DNA of 39,220 bases from JBBDQZ01 sp040905705 (GCA_040905705.1 JBBDQZ010000030.1:1-39220); one strand, 5' to 3'. Counted from the first letter of the stretch, positions 7,256-16,653 are shown. A program made the numbers and translations. Notes: generated by a model from the sequence alone, not told the origin.

Positions 7256-7297
7256 ACCCGAAGCCGGGTGTTCCGGTTTGAAAACAACAAACCGGGA
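7256..7297 (+). promoter_or_regulatory. Tandem hairpins in the rpsI-rpsB spacer
   Basis: Two adjacent perfect stems are present. The first is ACCCG (7256-7260) with CGGGT (7265-7269) around loop AAGC. The second is CCGGTTTG (7273-7280) with CAAACCGG (7288-7295) around loop AAAACAA, extendable by a G-T and a T-A pair to 10 bp. No T-tract follows, so they do not look like an intrinsic terminator. They lie 60-100 nt before the rpsB ATG and could be an S2-binding leader or a processing site (inference). Confidence 0.5.
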
Positions 7298-7356
7298 TCA
7301 GCTTTCGGGGAAGACCTGCGTAGTGGCAAAACCTTCACCATCAATACTGCTCTATC

Positions 7357-8427
7357 ATGGCAAATGCAGCATCTGTCGAAGAACTGCTCAAATCAGGAGC
7401 ACACTTCGGCCACCTCACACGACGCTGGAACCCCAAAATGCGCGAATTTATTTTCATGCAACGCAACGGGATCCACATCATTGATCTGAACAAGACACAC
7501 ACGCTTCTTCAGGAGTCGCTCGACGAAATCACCAAAGTGGCCCGTTCCGGGAAAAAAATCCTGTTTGTAGGCACCAAAAAACAGGCTCAGCAAATAATCA
7601 AAACCGAGGCACAGCGCTGCGACATGCCGTATGTCACACATCGCTGGCTGGGCGGAATGCTTACCAACTTTGCTACTATCAAGAAAAGCATTTCCCGCAT
7701 GGAAGAAGTCCATGCAATGCAGACCGATGGTACTTATGATAATATCACCAAGAAAGAACGATTAATGCTTGATCGTGAAAAGCAAAAGCTTGAGAATGTG
7801 ATGGGTGGAATATCCAAAATGGGTCGTCTTCCCGGCGCACTGTTTGTAATTGATATCGTCAAGGAAAACATTGCCGTGAATGAGGCTCTCAAGCTGAATA
7901 TCCCAATTTTTGCCCTTGTGGATACCAACTGCGACCCCGATATCCCCGACTACATCATTCCAAGCAATGACGACGCCGCCAAGGCGATCCAGCTGATCGC
8001 TTCCAATGTGGCCGATGCCATTATTGAGGGTATGGCCGAGCGGGAAGCTTATCAGGAAGAACAGCTTGCTGCCGAATCAAAAGCCAAAGAAGAAGACGAA
8101 GAATCGGAACTGGAAGACATTGAGAAATCGGAAGTGAAAGCCGTCCGTCGAAGACGCTCCAGAAAGACAAAACCGGCAACTCAAAATGTATTATCTGAGA
8201 AGAAAAACATAAGCGACAAAAAAGCTGTTCAACCAGCTGAGAAGAAAGAAGTGGTTAATAAAGCTGAACTTCCCGAAAGTATGGAGGAACAACCAACAAA
8301 GTCAGCTTCCAATTCCGAGACCGAGAAAAAAGTATCGAAAAAAACCGCCAAAAAAGTAGCGGATCAAGACAACAATAAAGACAATCCTGACGGATCAGCC
8401 GACGAAAGCCATAAAGCAAAAGACTAA
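7357..8427 (+). CDS. rpsB: 30S ribosomal protein S2 with long charged C-terminal extension
   Basis: S2 joins the small subunit late and is needed for mRNA binding. Residues 1-230 are a standard S2: VEELLKSGAHFGHLTRRWNP, MFVGTKKQA-type ILFVGTKKQAQQII, HRWLGGMLTNF, GALFVIDIVKE, and VDTNCDPDIPDYIIPSNDDA. Most S2 proteins end soon after this. Here about 125 further residues are low-complexity and rich in Lys, Glu, Ser and Ala, with a basic patch VRRRRSRKTKP. The total is 356 residues. Extensions occur in some relatives, but this one is long. It precedes tsf by 22 nt. Confidence 0.97.
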   Translation: MANAASVEELLKSGAHFGHLTRRWNPKMREFIFMQRNGIHIIDLNKTHTLLQESLDEITKVARSGKKILFVGTKKQAQQIIKTEAQRCDMPYVTHRWLGGMLTNFATIKKSISRMEEVHAMQTDGTYDNITKKERLMLDREKQKLENVMGGISKMGRLPGALFVIDIVKENIAVNEALKLNIPIFALVDTNCDPDIPDYIIPSNDDAAKAIQLIASNVADAIIEGMAEREAYQEEQLAAESKAKEEDEESELEDIEKSEVKAVRRRRSRKTKPATQNVLSEKKNISDKKAVQPAEKKEVVNKAELPESMEEQPTKSASNSETEKKVSKKTAKKVADQDNNKDNPDGSADESHKAKD

Positions 8428-8449
8428 CCAAAAACATGTATTTAAAATA

Positions 8450-9280
8450 ATGAGTATTTCAGCTTCCGATGTAAAAAACCTCCGCGACCTGACCGGTGCA
8501 GGAATGATGGATTGCAAGAAGGCGCTGACCGAAACGGATGGTGATATAGAATCCGCAATTGAGATTCTTCGCAAGAAAGGGCAGAAAGTATCTGAAAAAC
8601 GGGCAGACCGTGAAGCCAATCAGGGAGTCCTCGTGTCCAGGATATCTGATGACAAAAAGAAAGCGGTCGCAGTGGAACTAAATTGCGAAACCGATTTTGT
8701 AGCCAAAAATGAGGAATTTATCCAGTATGCCAACGATTTCGCCAAAGTGATTTTTGAGCAGGAACCAGCTGATCGCGATGCACTGCTTCAGGCCAATATC
8801 GGCACCCTCAGCGTTGCCGATATGCTTAAGGATCTGGTAGGTAAAATCGGTGAAAAAATTGATATCGGTCGATTTGAGCTCATGAAATCCGATGGGCAGA
8901 TTATTGATTATATCCATCCGGGTAATCAACTTTGTGTATTGGTAGAGTTTGAAGGCAACCTGGACAATCATGATGTCGGTAAGGATATCGCCATGCAAGT
9001 AGCCGCCATGAACCCTATTGCTGTCAATCGCGACAGTGTGGATGATTCGGTAATAGTAAAAGAACAAGAAATAGCAAAAGAACAGCTTATTAATGAAGGT
9101 AAACCCGCCGATATCGCTGAAAAAGCGGCTATGGGCAAATTGCGAAGATTTTTTGAAGAACAGGTGCTCCTGGAGCAAAAGTTTGTAAAAGACGGGTCTC
9201 TGAGTGTTCAGGAGTATCTGAAGCAATCCGGGGCACCCCTGGTTTCTTCATTTATTCGTATTCAACTCGGAGAAGAATAA
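8450..9280 (+). CDS. tsf: Elongation factor Ts
   Basis: EF-Ts is the guanine nucleotide exchange factor of EF-Tu. The 276-residue protein has the N-terminal UBA-like region with LRDLTGAGMMDCKKALTE, the core signature ELNCETDFVAKNEEF that contacts the EF-Tu nucleotide site, and a dimerisation region with VAAMNPIAV. The C-terminal module ends EYLKQSGAPLVSSFIRIQLG. It follows rpsB in the conserved S2-EF-Ts pair and is closed by a strong terminator 20 nt downstream. Confidence 0.98.
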   Translation: MSISASDVKNLRDLTGAGMMDCKKALTETDGDIESAIEILRKKGQKVSEKRADREANQGVLVSRISDDKKKAVAVELNCETDFVAKNEEFIQYANDFAKVIFEQEPADRDALLQANIGTLSVADMLKDLVGKIGEKIDIGRFELMKSDGQIIDYIHPGNQLCVLVEFEGNLDNHDVGKDIAMQVAAMNPIAVNRDSVDDSVIVKEQEIAKEQLINEGKPADIAEKAAMGKLRRFFEEQVLLEQKFVKDGSLSVQEYLKQSGAPLVSSFIRIQLGEE

Positions 9281-9299
9281 TTCGATTCTTTAACTTTCA

Positions 9300-9325
9300 G
9301 GCTGCCCCGGGGCGGCCTTTTTTTT
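9300..9325 (+). terminator. Rho-independent terminator after tsf
   Basis: GGCTGC (9300-9305) pairs with GCGGCC (9312-9317; one G-T pair) around CCCGGG, followed directly by eight T (9318-9325). This is the clearest intrinsic terminator in the window and ends the rplM-rpsI-rpsB-tsf unit, separating it from pyrH. Confidence 0.9.
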
Positions 9326-9442
9326 ATCCGGATTTCCAAATGACTTAATATGGAAATCCGGCCAACATGTCAACAAACTGATTTGTAAGAATCTTAACAA
9401 AGATAATTCTTCATCGTATCCATACAATAGAACATAGAAAAA

Positions 9443-10156
9443 GTGAAATCTTTTAATCGAGTACTATTAAAATTGAGCGGCGAATCCCTGCTGGGAAAAC
9501 AGGGACACGGAATTGATGGTAAAGTACTTTCGAGTTATGCCGAAGAAATCCGCGAGGTCGCCGAAACAGGTACCCAGATTGCTATAGTTATCGGAGGCGG
9601 CAATATCTTCCGGGGAGTCAAAGGCGCAACACTTGGTATGGATCGTGTCCAGGGCGACTATATGGGTATGATGGCTACCATGATCAACAGTATGGCATTG
9701 CAGGATGCCCTCGAAAAAAAAGGCATTCACACCCGCCTCATGTCAGCTATCCGGATGGAACAAATCGCCGAACCCTATATTCGTCGACGTGCCGTCCGCC
9801 ATCTCGAGAAACAAAGAGTGGTGATCTTTGGAGCCGGTACCGGTAACCCATATTTCACAACAGATACCGCCGCTTCTCTCCGTGCTATTGAGATCGAAGC
9901 AGATGCCATTTTGAAAGGAACTCGTGTCGACGGGATTTTCGATTCCGACCCCGAAAAAAATCCGGATGCCAGAAAGTTTGAAACCATCTCAGGAGACGAT
10001 ATTCTGAAAAAAAGATTATCGGTGATGGATCTTACCGCCCTCACACTGTGTCGGGATAACAAAACAATGATCATAGTTTTCAATATGAACAAAAAGAAAA
10101 ACCTGTTGAAAGTCATACAAGGGGATTCAATCGGAACAACGGTATACTGGGATTGA
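9443..10156 (+). CDS. pyrH: UMP kinase
   Basis: PyrH phosphorylates UMP to UDP in pyrimidine synthesis, and belongs to the amino acid kinase fold. The 237-residue product has KLSGESLLG at the N-terminus, the glycine-rich IVIGGGNIFRG, DRVQGDYMGMMATMIN (UMP-binding region), GAGTGNPYFTTDTAASLRA and GTRVDGIFDSDP. It begins with GTG at 9443. A gap of 162 nt and a terminator separate it from tsf, so it has its own promoter; TTG at about 9381 with TAATTCTT 18 nt later is a weak candidate. frr follows after 80 nt, the usual pyrH-frr pair. Confidence 0.97.
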   Translation: MKSFNRVLLKLSGESLLGKQGHGIDGKVLSSYAEEIREVAETGTQIAIVIGGGNIFRGVKGATLGMDRVQGDYMGMMATMINSMALQDALEKKGIHTRLMSAIRMEQIAEPYIRRRAVRHLEKQRVVIFGAGTGNPYFTTDTAASLRAIEIEADAILKGTRVDGIFDSDPEKNPDARKFETISGDDILKKRLSVMDLTALTLCRDNKTMIIVFNMNKKKNLLKVIQGDSIGTTVYWD

Positions 10157-10236
10157 CTTCGCTTTTTTTTTATCAATTTATTCTATATTTCGTTGTTTAT
10201 TCTCAATGATTTCGATCACACTATTTCCCGGACACT

Positions 10237-10806
10237 ATGATAACGGAGAAACTACAGCCCTATCTCGATTATGCAAAAGAACACATGGATGAAGCGGTTT
10301 CTTTTTTGAAACGTGAACTTTCTCACATCCGAGCCGGAAAAGCCTCACCACAACTTCTCGATGGTATCAAAGTGGATTACTATGGGGCCCTTACACCTCT
10401 TAATCAGCTTTCCAATATCTCCGCACCTGACCCCCGGCTTTTAACCGTTGAACCTTTTGACAAATCTTCCATCAAAGAGATTGAAAAGGCCATCATGTCA
10501 TCCGGCCTGGGTCTTAATCCCAATAATGACGGAACCCTGATTCGGATCCCTCTGCCTGTTTTATCCGAAGAACGACGAGTAGCTCTGGTCAAAGTTGCCA
10601 GAGAAAAAGCCGAACAGGCCCGGATAAGCATCCGAAACAGCCGTCGTGAAGTAAAAGACCAAATCAAGGAAGAAGTAAAGGATGAGTCTCTGCCTGAAGA
10701 TTCCAAGTTCGAAGCCGAAGAGGAGCTACAAAAAATCACCGATTCCCGTACCTCCAAAGTGGATGAACTTCTGAAGGAAAAGGAAAATGAGATCATGACC
10801 GTTTAA
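10237..10806 (+). CDS. frr: Ribosome recycling factor
   Basis: RRF, with EF-G, splits the post-termination ribosome. The 189-residue product shows the two-domain family pattern: LKRELSHIRAGKASPQLLDG, VDYYGALTPLNQLSNISAPD, LTVEPFDKSSIKEIEKAI, SGLGLNPNNDGTLIRIPLP, and a C-terminal helix from EERRVALVK to VDELLKEKENEIM. Length is normal. It lies 24 nt before smc, so the two may be co-transcribed. Confidence 0.97.
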   Translation: MITEKLQPYLDYAKEHMDEAVSFLKRELSHIRAGKASPQLLDGIKVDYYGALTPLNQLSNISAPDPRLLTVEPFDKSSIKEIEKAIMSSGLGLNPNNDGTLIRIPLPVLSEERRVALVKVAREKAEQARISIRNSRREVKDQIKEEVKDESLPEDSKFEAEEELQKITDSRTSKVDELLKEKENEIMTV

Positions 10807-10830
10807 TACCCTAAATGGAAAGCGACTTAC

Positions 10831-13800
10831 ATGTATCTTGCCGAACTCGAACTACAGGGGTTTAAAAGTTTTGCTTCCAAAACACGAGTAAAGTTCGACA
10901 GTGGCATTACGGCAATTGTCGGTCCGAACGGTTGTGGGAAATCAAACATTGTTGATGCCCTTCGTTGGGTGCTGGGCGAACAACGTCCTTCTTTATTACG
11001 TTCAGCAGCTATGACCAACGTCATTTTCAATGGAACAGCAGCAAAAAAAGCACTTGGCCTGGCAGAGGTTTCCGTTACGATCATCAACAATCGCGGATCC
11101 CTGCCCACTGAATTTTCTGATGTCACCATCACTCGCAGACTTTACCGGTCAGGTGAAAGTGAATACTTGCTGAACCGGAAACAATGTCGACTCAAGGATA
11201 TCACCGACCTGTTTATGGACACCGGAATGGGCTCCAATGCCTATTCGGTGATTGAACTCAACATGGTCGAGGACATCCTGGATGACAAAAATAATGACCG
11301 TCGCAAATTATTTGAAGAAGCGGCAGGTATTACCAAATTCAAGGAACGCAAAAAACAGACGCTTAAAAAACTTTCCGACACCCGGGCCGACTTGCAGCGA
11401 ATGGAAGATATTCTGGTAGAAATACGCAAGAAAACACGATCACTTCAGGCACAGGCTTCCCGGGCGGAACGAGCGCAGAAGTACCGGGAAGAACTTGAAT
11501 TCCTGGATCATGCCGTTTCAAAACAGGAGTATGATCATGTGCAAAATGAATTGAATCCGTTGCTCGAGCGTATTGCCAGTGCCTATTCCAGCAAGGAAGA
11601 ACTTCAACGAAGACTTCAACAACTTGAACAAAACGAAGCTGCGGCACATGAAGCGCTCATAGAGAAAGAACAGGCTCAAAATGAAGCACAGAAAAATGTG
11701 GGACGAATCAGCGGATCCGTACAGGAAGCACAAACCCATATCCGAATAACTTCAGAAAAAATTAAAAATGAGGAAGAAGTCATTCGCCGGTATGAACAGG
11801 ACATCCATCAGGCGGAAACCGACATCAAGGATCTGCGCAAGAATCTTAAAGTCAATGAAGAGAACCTCAAAAAGGCGGTGAGCAAACTTGAATCGATGAC
11901 CAGCGAATACAAATCCGCCGCCGATGCACTGGAGGAAACCCGTAGTTTGGTTCAGAAGAATCGTAAAAAACTGGATGACCTGGGTCGCACTCACAGCGAG
12001 ACCGGCAATCGTATCAATGAACTTCAAAACCTACAGGTCCGGTTGGAATCTCGCATCGAGAACGCTACAGAAGAAAAGGAACGTTTGAAACAGGAGATCA
12101 GGGAAAGCCGGGAGAAGACATCAACTTTTTCCAAGGATAAAAGTGCACAGGAAAGCAAGTACAAGTTACTGACCGCCGAAGTCGAAAAAGCAGAGCAACA
12201 ACTGGATGCCGCACGAAACGAACGAGAAGAACTGCTTGAGCAAATTGACCGGCAAAAGGACGAAATTCGTACTCTCCAAAGCAAAAACGATGCATACAGA
12301 TCGGAATATCAATTGCTTAAAAACCTCTCGGAATCTTCGGATTCTCATCCCGAAAGCGTTCAATACCTGCGGGAACACCACCATGAATTCACAATGTTTG
12401 AAATGGTGAGCGACATTTTTACCTGTGACAAACAGCTTACAGGCGCCCTCGAAGCCGTGCTTGGAGAAGCATCCAATTTTGTGATTACTGCCAATGAGAA
12501 GGAATCCCGGCGTGCTTTTGATTTACTACAAAAACATAACAAAGGGCGGTTAACCACTATCCCGTTAAGCCGGATTGCTGACAATCACAATGTAGTTGAC
12601 TCGTCGCTCTACCACCACGTACAGTGCGACAAAATTTTTTCCAGTTTGAAAAAACTTTTTTTCGGAAGTGTGGTTACGGCAGATACACTTGATGATGCTA
12701 TTCAAGTTGCTGACAAAAAAAAGGTTATGGCGGTCACTCCAGGTGGTGATGTGGTAACAGCCGACGGGTTTATTTACAGTGGAAGCAGGAATAAAAATGC
12801 GGGTGTGCGTATTGGGTTAAAAGAAAAAATCATAAAACTTCAGCAACAGGCTGAAGATGCCGCACGCCTTATCAAAAAAGCGCAGAACCGGTTGGATGAA
12901 CAAAATGAAGCGTACCGTAACTTTGACCTCCATCGCTGGCAGTTGCAAGTAAAACAAGCTTCCACACAATTACAGAAACATGAAACCCGCATGAGTTCCT
13001 TTGAAGCACAAACCGATATTTACAATAAATCTATACAAGATCTGCAGGGGAGGTTGGAAACACTGGAGGAAACTTCCAAAAAATCGTATGAGGAATTGCG
13101 AAATATTACCCCGGAATGGGAAAACTGTAAATCCCGACTCAAGGAGGTCGTTCATGAAGAGATTACCTTAAAATCTGCTCTTCAGGAGCAGGAGAATGTA
13201 TTGCAACGGACACAGACCCGATATAACGACATCTCTCTACAACATCAAAATGCCGAAAACGAGGTGGATACACTGAAACGTGATATCCGACGTTTCGAGT
13301 CTGACGTACAATCCATTAAAGATCGCCTGAAACATCGGGCTGATGAAGCCAAATCCAGTAAGGACCTTATCATCTTGCTCAGAGAACAGGTTGAAAACGC
13401 AGAGGATGAACAGCAAGCGTTACATGTTGCCAAAAAGGAAGCAGAATACAAACTGAAAGTAGCGGAAGAAGAATGCTCACACCAGCGCGGGAAAATAAAC
13501 TTGCTCGAAGAAGATCTCAAAGATGCACGACGAAAAAAAGAATCCAATCAGGAGCTGATTCATTCACTGGAACTGGCAAAATCCAGGCTGGAAATGGATC
13601 AGAAGAACATAAATGACCACATCTGGGAGACATACAGCATGACTATTGACCAGATTAACGTTGAGCTTCCGAAGGAAACCGACATATCCACGGCACGAGA
13701 AACTATTTTCACACTCAGAGAACGTCTGAAGAATATAGGGGAAGTCAATCCGCTTGCCATCACAGAATACGAAGAAGAAAAAGAGCGGCTGGATCATTTT

Positions 13801-14346
13801 GAAGGACAAATCGACGATCTGGAAAAAGCCGAAGAACAGCTGACCGAAACCATAAATGAAATTAATCGAAACGCCCAGGAACGTTTTAACAATACCTTTA
13901 AAGAAATACGCGAAAACTTTCGCAAGGTCTTCAACACCTTGTTCGAAGAAAATGATTTCTGCGATCTGAAAATTGATGAGGAATCGGAGGATCCCCTGGA
14001 AGCGAAAATCGAAATCATCGCCAATCCCCGCGGGAAACGTCCCAGTGTGATCGAGCAACTTTCCGGTGGAGAGAAAACCCTTACCGCGATCGCTTTACTC
14101 TTTGCCCTTTATCTGGTGAAACCCTCTCCGTTTTGTGTAATGGACGAAGTCGACGCTCCGTTGGACGATCCCAATATCCTTCGATTCACCAAATTACTGA
14201 AGAAATTCAGTGATCAAACCCAGTTCATTGTGATCACCCACAATAAAACCACTATGGAGAAATCCGAAATGATGTACGGAGTTACCATGCCTGAAACAGG
14301 TGTTAGCAAGCTGGTCGGTGTACGCCTTGATGAAGTAGCCGCCTGA
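10831..14346 (+). CDS. smc: Chromosome segregation protein SMC
   Basis: SMC forms the ATP-driven ring that organises the chromosome with ScpA and ScpB. The 1171-residue protein starts with the SMC head, with Walker A GPNGCGKSN at 31-39 in GITAIVGPNGCGKS. A long coiled coil follows (about 165-500), then a hinge at about 515-660 (FEMVSDIFTCDKQLTGALEA, PGGDVVTADGFIYSGS). The return coil follows, then the C-terminal head with EQLSGGEKTLTAIALLFAL (ABC signature) and Walker B FCVMDEVDAPLDD. The D-loop and H-loop (FIVITHNK) are intact. Length is typical. ScpA and ScpB are not in the window. Confidence 0.98.
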   Translation: MYLAELELQGFKSFASKTRVKFDSGITAIVGPNGCGKSNIVDALRWVLGEQRPSLLRSAAMTNVIFNGTAAKKALGLAEVSVTIINNRGSLPTEFSDVTITRRLYRSGESEYLLNRKQCRLKDITDLFMDTGMGSNAYSVIELNMVEDILDDKNNDRRKLFEEAAGITKFKERKKQTLKKLSDTRADLQRMEDILVEIRKKTRSLQAQASRAERAQKYREELEFLDHAVSKQEYDHVQNELNPLLERIASAYSSKEELQRRLQQLEQNEAAAHEALIEKEQAQNEAQKNVGRISGSVQEAQTHIRITSEKIKNEEEVIRRYEQDIHQAETDIKDLRKNLKVNEENLKKAVSKLESMTSEYKSAADALEETRSLVQKNRKKLDDLGRTHSETGNRINELQNLQVRLESRIENATEEKERLKQEIRESREKTSTFSKDKSAQESKYKLLTAEVEKAEQQLDAARNEREELLEQIDRQKDEIRTLQSKNDAYRSEYQLLKNLSESSDSHPESVQYLREHHHEFTMFEMVSDIFTCDKQLTGALEAVLGEASNFVITANEKESRRAFDLLQKHNKGRLTTIPLSRIADNHNVVDSSLYHHVQCDKIFSSLKKLFFGSVVTADTLDDAIQVADKKKVMAVTPGGDVVTADGFIYSGSRNKNAGVRIGLKEKIIKLQQQAEDAARLIKKAQNRLDEQNEAYRNFDLHRWQLQVKQASTQLQKHETRMSSFEAQTDIYNKSIQDLQGRLETLEETSKKSYEELRNITPEWENCKSRLKEVVHEEITLKSALQEQENVLQRTQTRYNDISLQHQNAENEVDTLKRDIRRFESDVQSIKDRLKHRADEAKSSKDLIILLREQVENAEDEQQALHVAKKEAEYKLKVAEEECSHQRGKINLLEEDLKDARRKKESNQELIHSLELAKSRLEMDQKNINDHIWETYSMTIDQINVELPKETDISTARETIFTLRERLKNIGEVNPLAITEYEEEKERLDHFEGQIDDLEKAEEQLTETINEINRNAQERFNNTFKEIRENFRKVFNTLFEENDFCDLKIDEESEDPLEAKIEIIANPRGKRPSVIEQLSGGEKTLTAIALLFALYLVKPSPFCVMDEVDAPLDDPNILRFTKLLKKFSDQTQFIVITHNKTTMEKSEMMYGVTMPETGVSKLVGVRLDEVAA

Positions 14347-14411
14347 TTCGAATCCATGATTCCTTCATAAATGAAGGACCCTTGACGACTATCCAAACCT
14401 ACTGACACTTA

Positions 14412-15677
14412 ATGGCGAAAGACTTTTTTATACCGGATCTCTATCAGTCAGATATAGTTAAAACGGTCAAGAACGCACGCCAGATCCTGGACCCTCGAAA
14501 GAAGAACCGATCTCCGTCCGTACTGGATTTCGGGCCGGTACACTTTCTTATACCCAGACATTTCGGTTTTTGCTTCGGAGTAGAGAACGCGATCGATATC
14601 GCCTACCGTACAGTAGATGAGCATCCGGGGAAAAATATATATCTGCTTAGCGAAATGATCCACAACCCTATGGTCAACAAAGATCTGGAAGCACGTGGTG
14701 TCCGATTCCTTTTTGAGACCGATGGTACCGAACGTATTCCTGTTTCCTCGTTGAACCCCGACGACATTGTCATAGTACCGGCATTTGGTACGACTATTGA
14801 AACTCAGCGATTACTGGAGAAACAAGGCATAAATCCATATCAATACGACACCACCTGCCCATTTGTGATTAAAGTCTGGAATCGGGGAAGCCAACTGGGG
14901 AAAAAAGGATACTCGCTGGTAATTCATGGGAAACATAACCACGAAGAGACTCGCGCTACGTTTTCACATAGCTCTAAAGAAGCCCCATGCCTGATCGTAC
15001 TGGATACCGACGAAGCACACATTTTGGCAGATATCCTTTTATCGAATCGCCCGATAGATGATTTTATGACATACTTCGGGATGAAGTGTACCGACGGGTT
15101 TGATCCCCATCAGGATCTGCAACGATTCGGTGTGATCAACCAAACTACCATGTTGGCCACAGAGACACGTGAAGTAATGGATATTCTGAAGAAGGCTGTT
15201 GAGGAAAAATATGGAAAAGCCGAAGCAGAACTACATTTTGCCGATACATCCGATACGCTTTGCTATGCGACTAACGAAAATCAGTCGGCTACCTATGCCT
15301 TGCTTGAGGAACGAGCCGATTTGGCACTGGTCGTAGGTGGATATAATTCTTCCAATACCATGCACCTGGTCGAGCTGCTTGAAGAACGTTTTGCCACCTA
15401 TCATATCCGGGATGCTTCGGAAATCAAATCGAAACAGGAAATTCATCATTTTAATCAATGGGAGAACAATGTTCACCGATCCCGTAACTGGATACCAAAA
15501 GCCTCCGAACCCGTCACCATTGCACTCACTTCGGGTGCTTCCTGTCCGGATGCACTGGTCGATGAAGTACTGCTGAAAGTGACTTCATATTTTCATGAGT
15601 GCCGACCGGTCGAAGAAGTGCTCAAACCATACAGAGAAGAGATTCGTTCTACCGACACCACTAAGAATCCTCAATAA
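14412..15677 (+). CDS. ispH: 4-hydroxy-3-methylbut-2-enyl diphosphate reductase
   Basis: IspH is the last MEP enzyme, a [4Fe-4S] reductase forming IPP and DMAPP. The three cluster cysteines are visible: C54 (FGFCFGVENAID), C149 (DTTCPFVIKVWNRG) and C378 (TSGASCPDALVDE). Diphosphate-binding groups are H84 (EMIHNPMV) and HGKHNHEET near 172-180, and the SxN region is YNSSNTMHL. The 421-residue length exceeds that of E. coli (316), because of an N-terminal extension of about 40 residues and inserts around 205-240. This long form is typical of cyanobacterial and FCB-type enzymes. Its 3' end overlaps the convergent ybbR gene by 17 nt. Confidence 0.96.
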   Translation: MAKDFFIPDLYQSDIVKTVKNARQILDPRKKNRSPSVLDFGPVHFLIPRHFGFCFGVENAIDIAYRTVDEHPGKNIYLLSEMIHNPMVNKDLEARGVRFLFETDGTERIPVSSLNPDDIVIVPAFGTTIETQRLLEKQGINPYQYDTTCPFVIKVWNRGSQLGKKGYSLVIHGKHNHEETRATFSHSSKEAPCLIVLDTDEAHILADILLSNRPIDDFMTYFGMKCTDGFDPHQDLQRFGVINQTTMLATETREVMDILKKAVEEKYGKAEAELHFADTSDTLCYATNENQSATYALLEERADLALVVGGYNSSNTMHLVELLEERFATYHIRDASEIKSKQEIHHFNQWENNVHRSRNWIPKASEPVTIALTSGASCPDALVDEVLLKVTSYFHECRPVEEVLKPYREEIRSTDTTKNPQ

Positions 15678-16653
15678 CTCTGAAATAAGACACCCGCCTT
15701 GGCTGGAAGGAACGAAGCCTGAGATTGAGTCCACTACTTGTTGGACGGACAGACGGAACTACAAAACCGGTGGTATCCTGTTCAATATCGCTATAATCTA
15801 CAATCGCTTCGTATGGGACCATTTCCTGTGCGGCACTGTAATATTCAATCGGAACATCATATCGGACATTGATGACCGAGGGATTGAAACGGATCTGCTG
15901 TCCTTCCGGCACGTTTTGTACTCTCACATAAATTCGTATCTCGCCTTCTGTAAATTCAGTAACATCAAATGAAACGGTCACTTCTGATGTATCTTTGCTG
16001 ATCATAAGTTCAGTTTCAGCCAATCTGGCTCTTTGATTTACCGCCTCCTGTACATTTCTCAAATGAACCATCTCCGTTGGCCAGCTCTGTAATGTATCAA
16101 TAATGGATGCTGCCCCGATTATTGTGACACTATCGGGATGCACATGAACATCACCCTTTATTTCATATTGTGCTCTCAATTGCACATCCATCTTTGGAGT
16201 GACAGGCACCCTTTTACTTGTTTTGGGTTCCATTTCCACTGTAATAAACGGTGGCTGTACTTGCTGAAGTGTCAATTCAGGATAGGTACTCAACTGATCC
16301 TGGATAATTTCAAAAATGCTTACCATGCCTTCGTCATAATTAACCGTGATCTGTGGTGGATTCCTGTAAAGTGACAGTAAATTCCACCCTTCACCGCTAA
16401 CCCCAATTTGTGCATAATCAGGAGGAGGTTCTGCAAATGCTAATTCGTTACTATACCCGGTTACATGAAGAGGGACTTCCATGTTGAGGCTGTATTCACG
16501 TCCAAGATTAACAAGCAGCCAAAGTGCCAAAGCAATAAAATAACCGATCAAAAACACAAGCAGGATTTCTCCTTTGTGAAGGTAGGTACTCTCCTCCTCT
16601 TTTGACTTGAATTTCCGGGAAAACCAATTGTCTGATATATTACTGTTCACCAT
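15661..16653 (-). CDS. YbbR-like domain membrane protein
   Basis: A 330-residue protein with a single N-terminal transmembrane helix (about 30-50, ILLVFLIGYFIALALWLLV). An extracytoplasmic region follows that is built of repeated YbbR/CdaR-like beta modules: VPLHVTGYSNELAF, ITVEMEPKTSKRVPVTPKM, then VTIIGAASIIDTLQSWPTE, a characteristic YbbR repeat phrase, and SVINVRYDVPIEYY. In Firmicutes CdaR regulates the diadenylate cyclase CdaA; no cdaA is present in the window, so a similar role here is only a guess. It is the last gene of RRM-recF-dciA-ybbR, with 90 nt between dciA and ybbR. Confidence 0.85.
   Translation of the reverse strand: MVNSNISDNWFSRKFKSKEEESTYLHKGEILLVFLIGYFIALALWLLVNLGREYSLNMEVPLHVTGYSNELAFAEPPPDYAQIGVSGEGWNLLSLYRNPPQITVNYDEGMVSIFEIIQDQLSTYPELTLQQVQPPFITVEMEPKTSKRVPVTPKMDVQLRAQYEIKGDVHVHPDSVTIIGAASIIDTLQSWPTEMVHLRNVQEAVNQRARLAETELMISKDTSEVTVSFDVTEFTEGEIRIYVRVQNVPEGQQIRFNPSVINVRYDVPIEYYSAAQEMVPYEAIVDYSDIEQDTTGFVVPSVRPTSSGLNLRLRSFQPRRVSYFRVIEDS

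Noticed and set aside
8678..9226. Long minus-strand frame (182 codons) antisense to tsf
   Set aside because: It lies wholly inside tsf, which has intact signatures; the antisense product has no family features.
10157..10236. Run of T near 10165-10172 as a terminator after pyrH
   Set aside because: No convincing GC-rich stem precedes it, so I did not call a terminator.
14362..14377. CCTTCAT-AA-ATGAAGG hairpin between smc and ispH
   Set aside because: Short A/T-rich stem with a 2-nt centre and no T-tract; not enough to call a terminator or operator.
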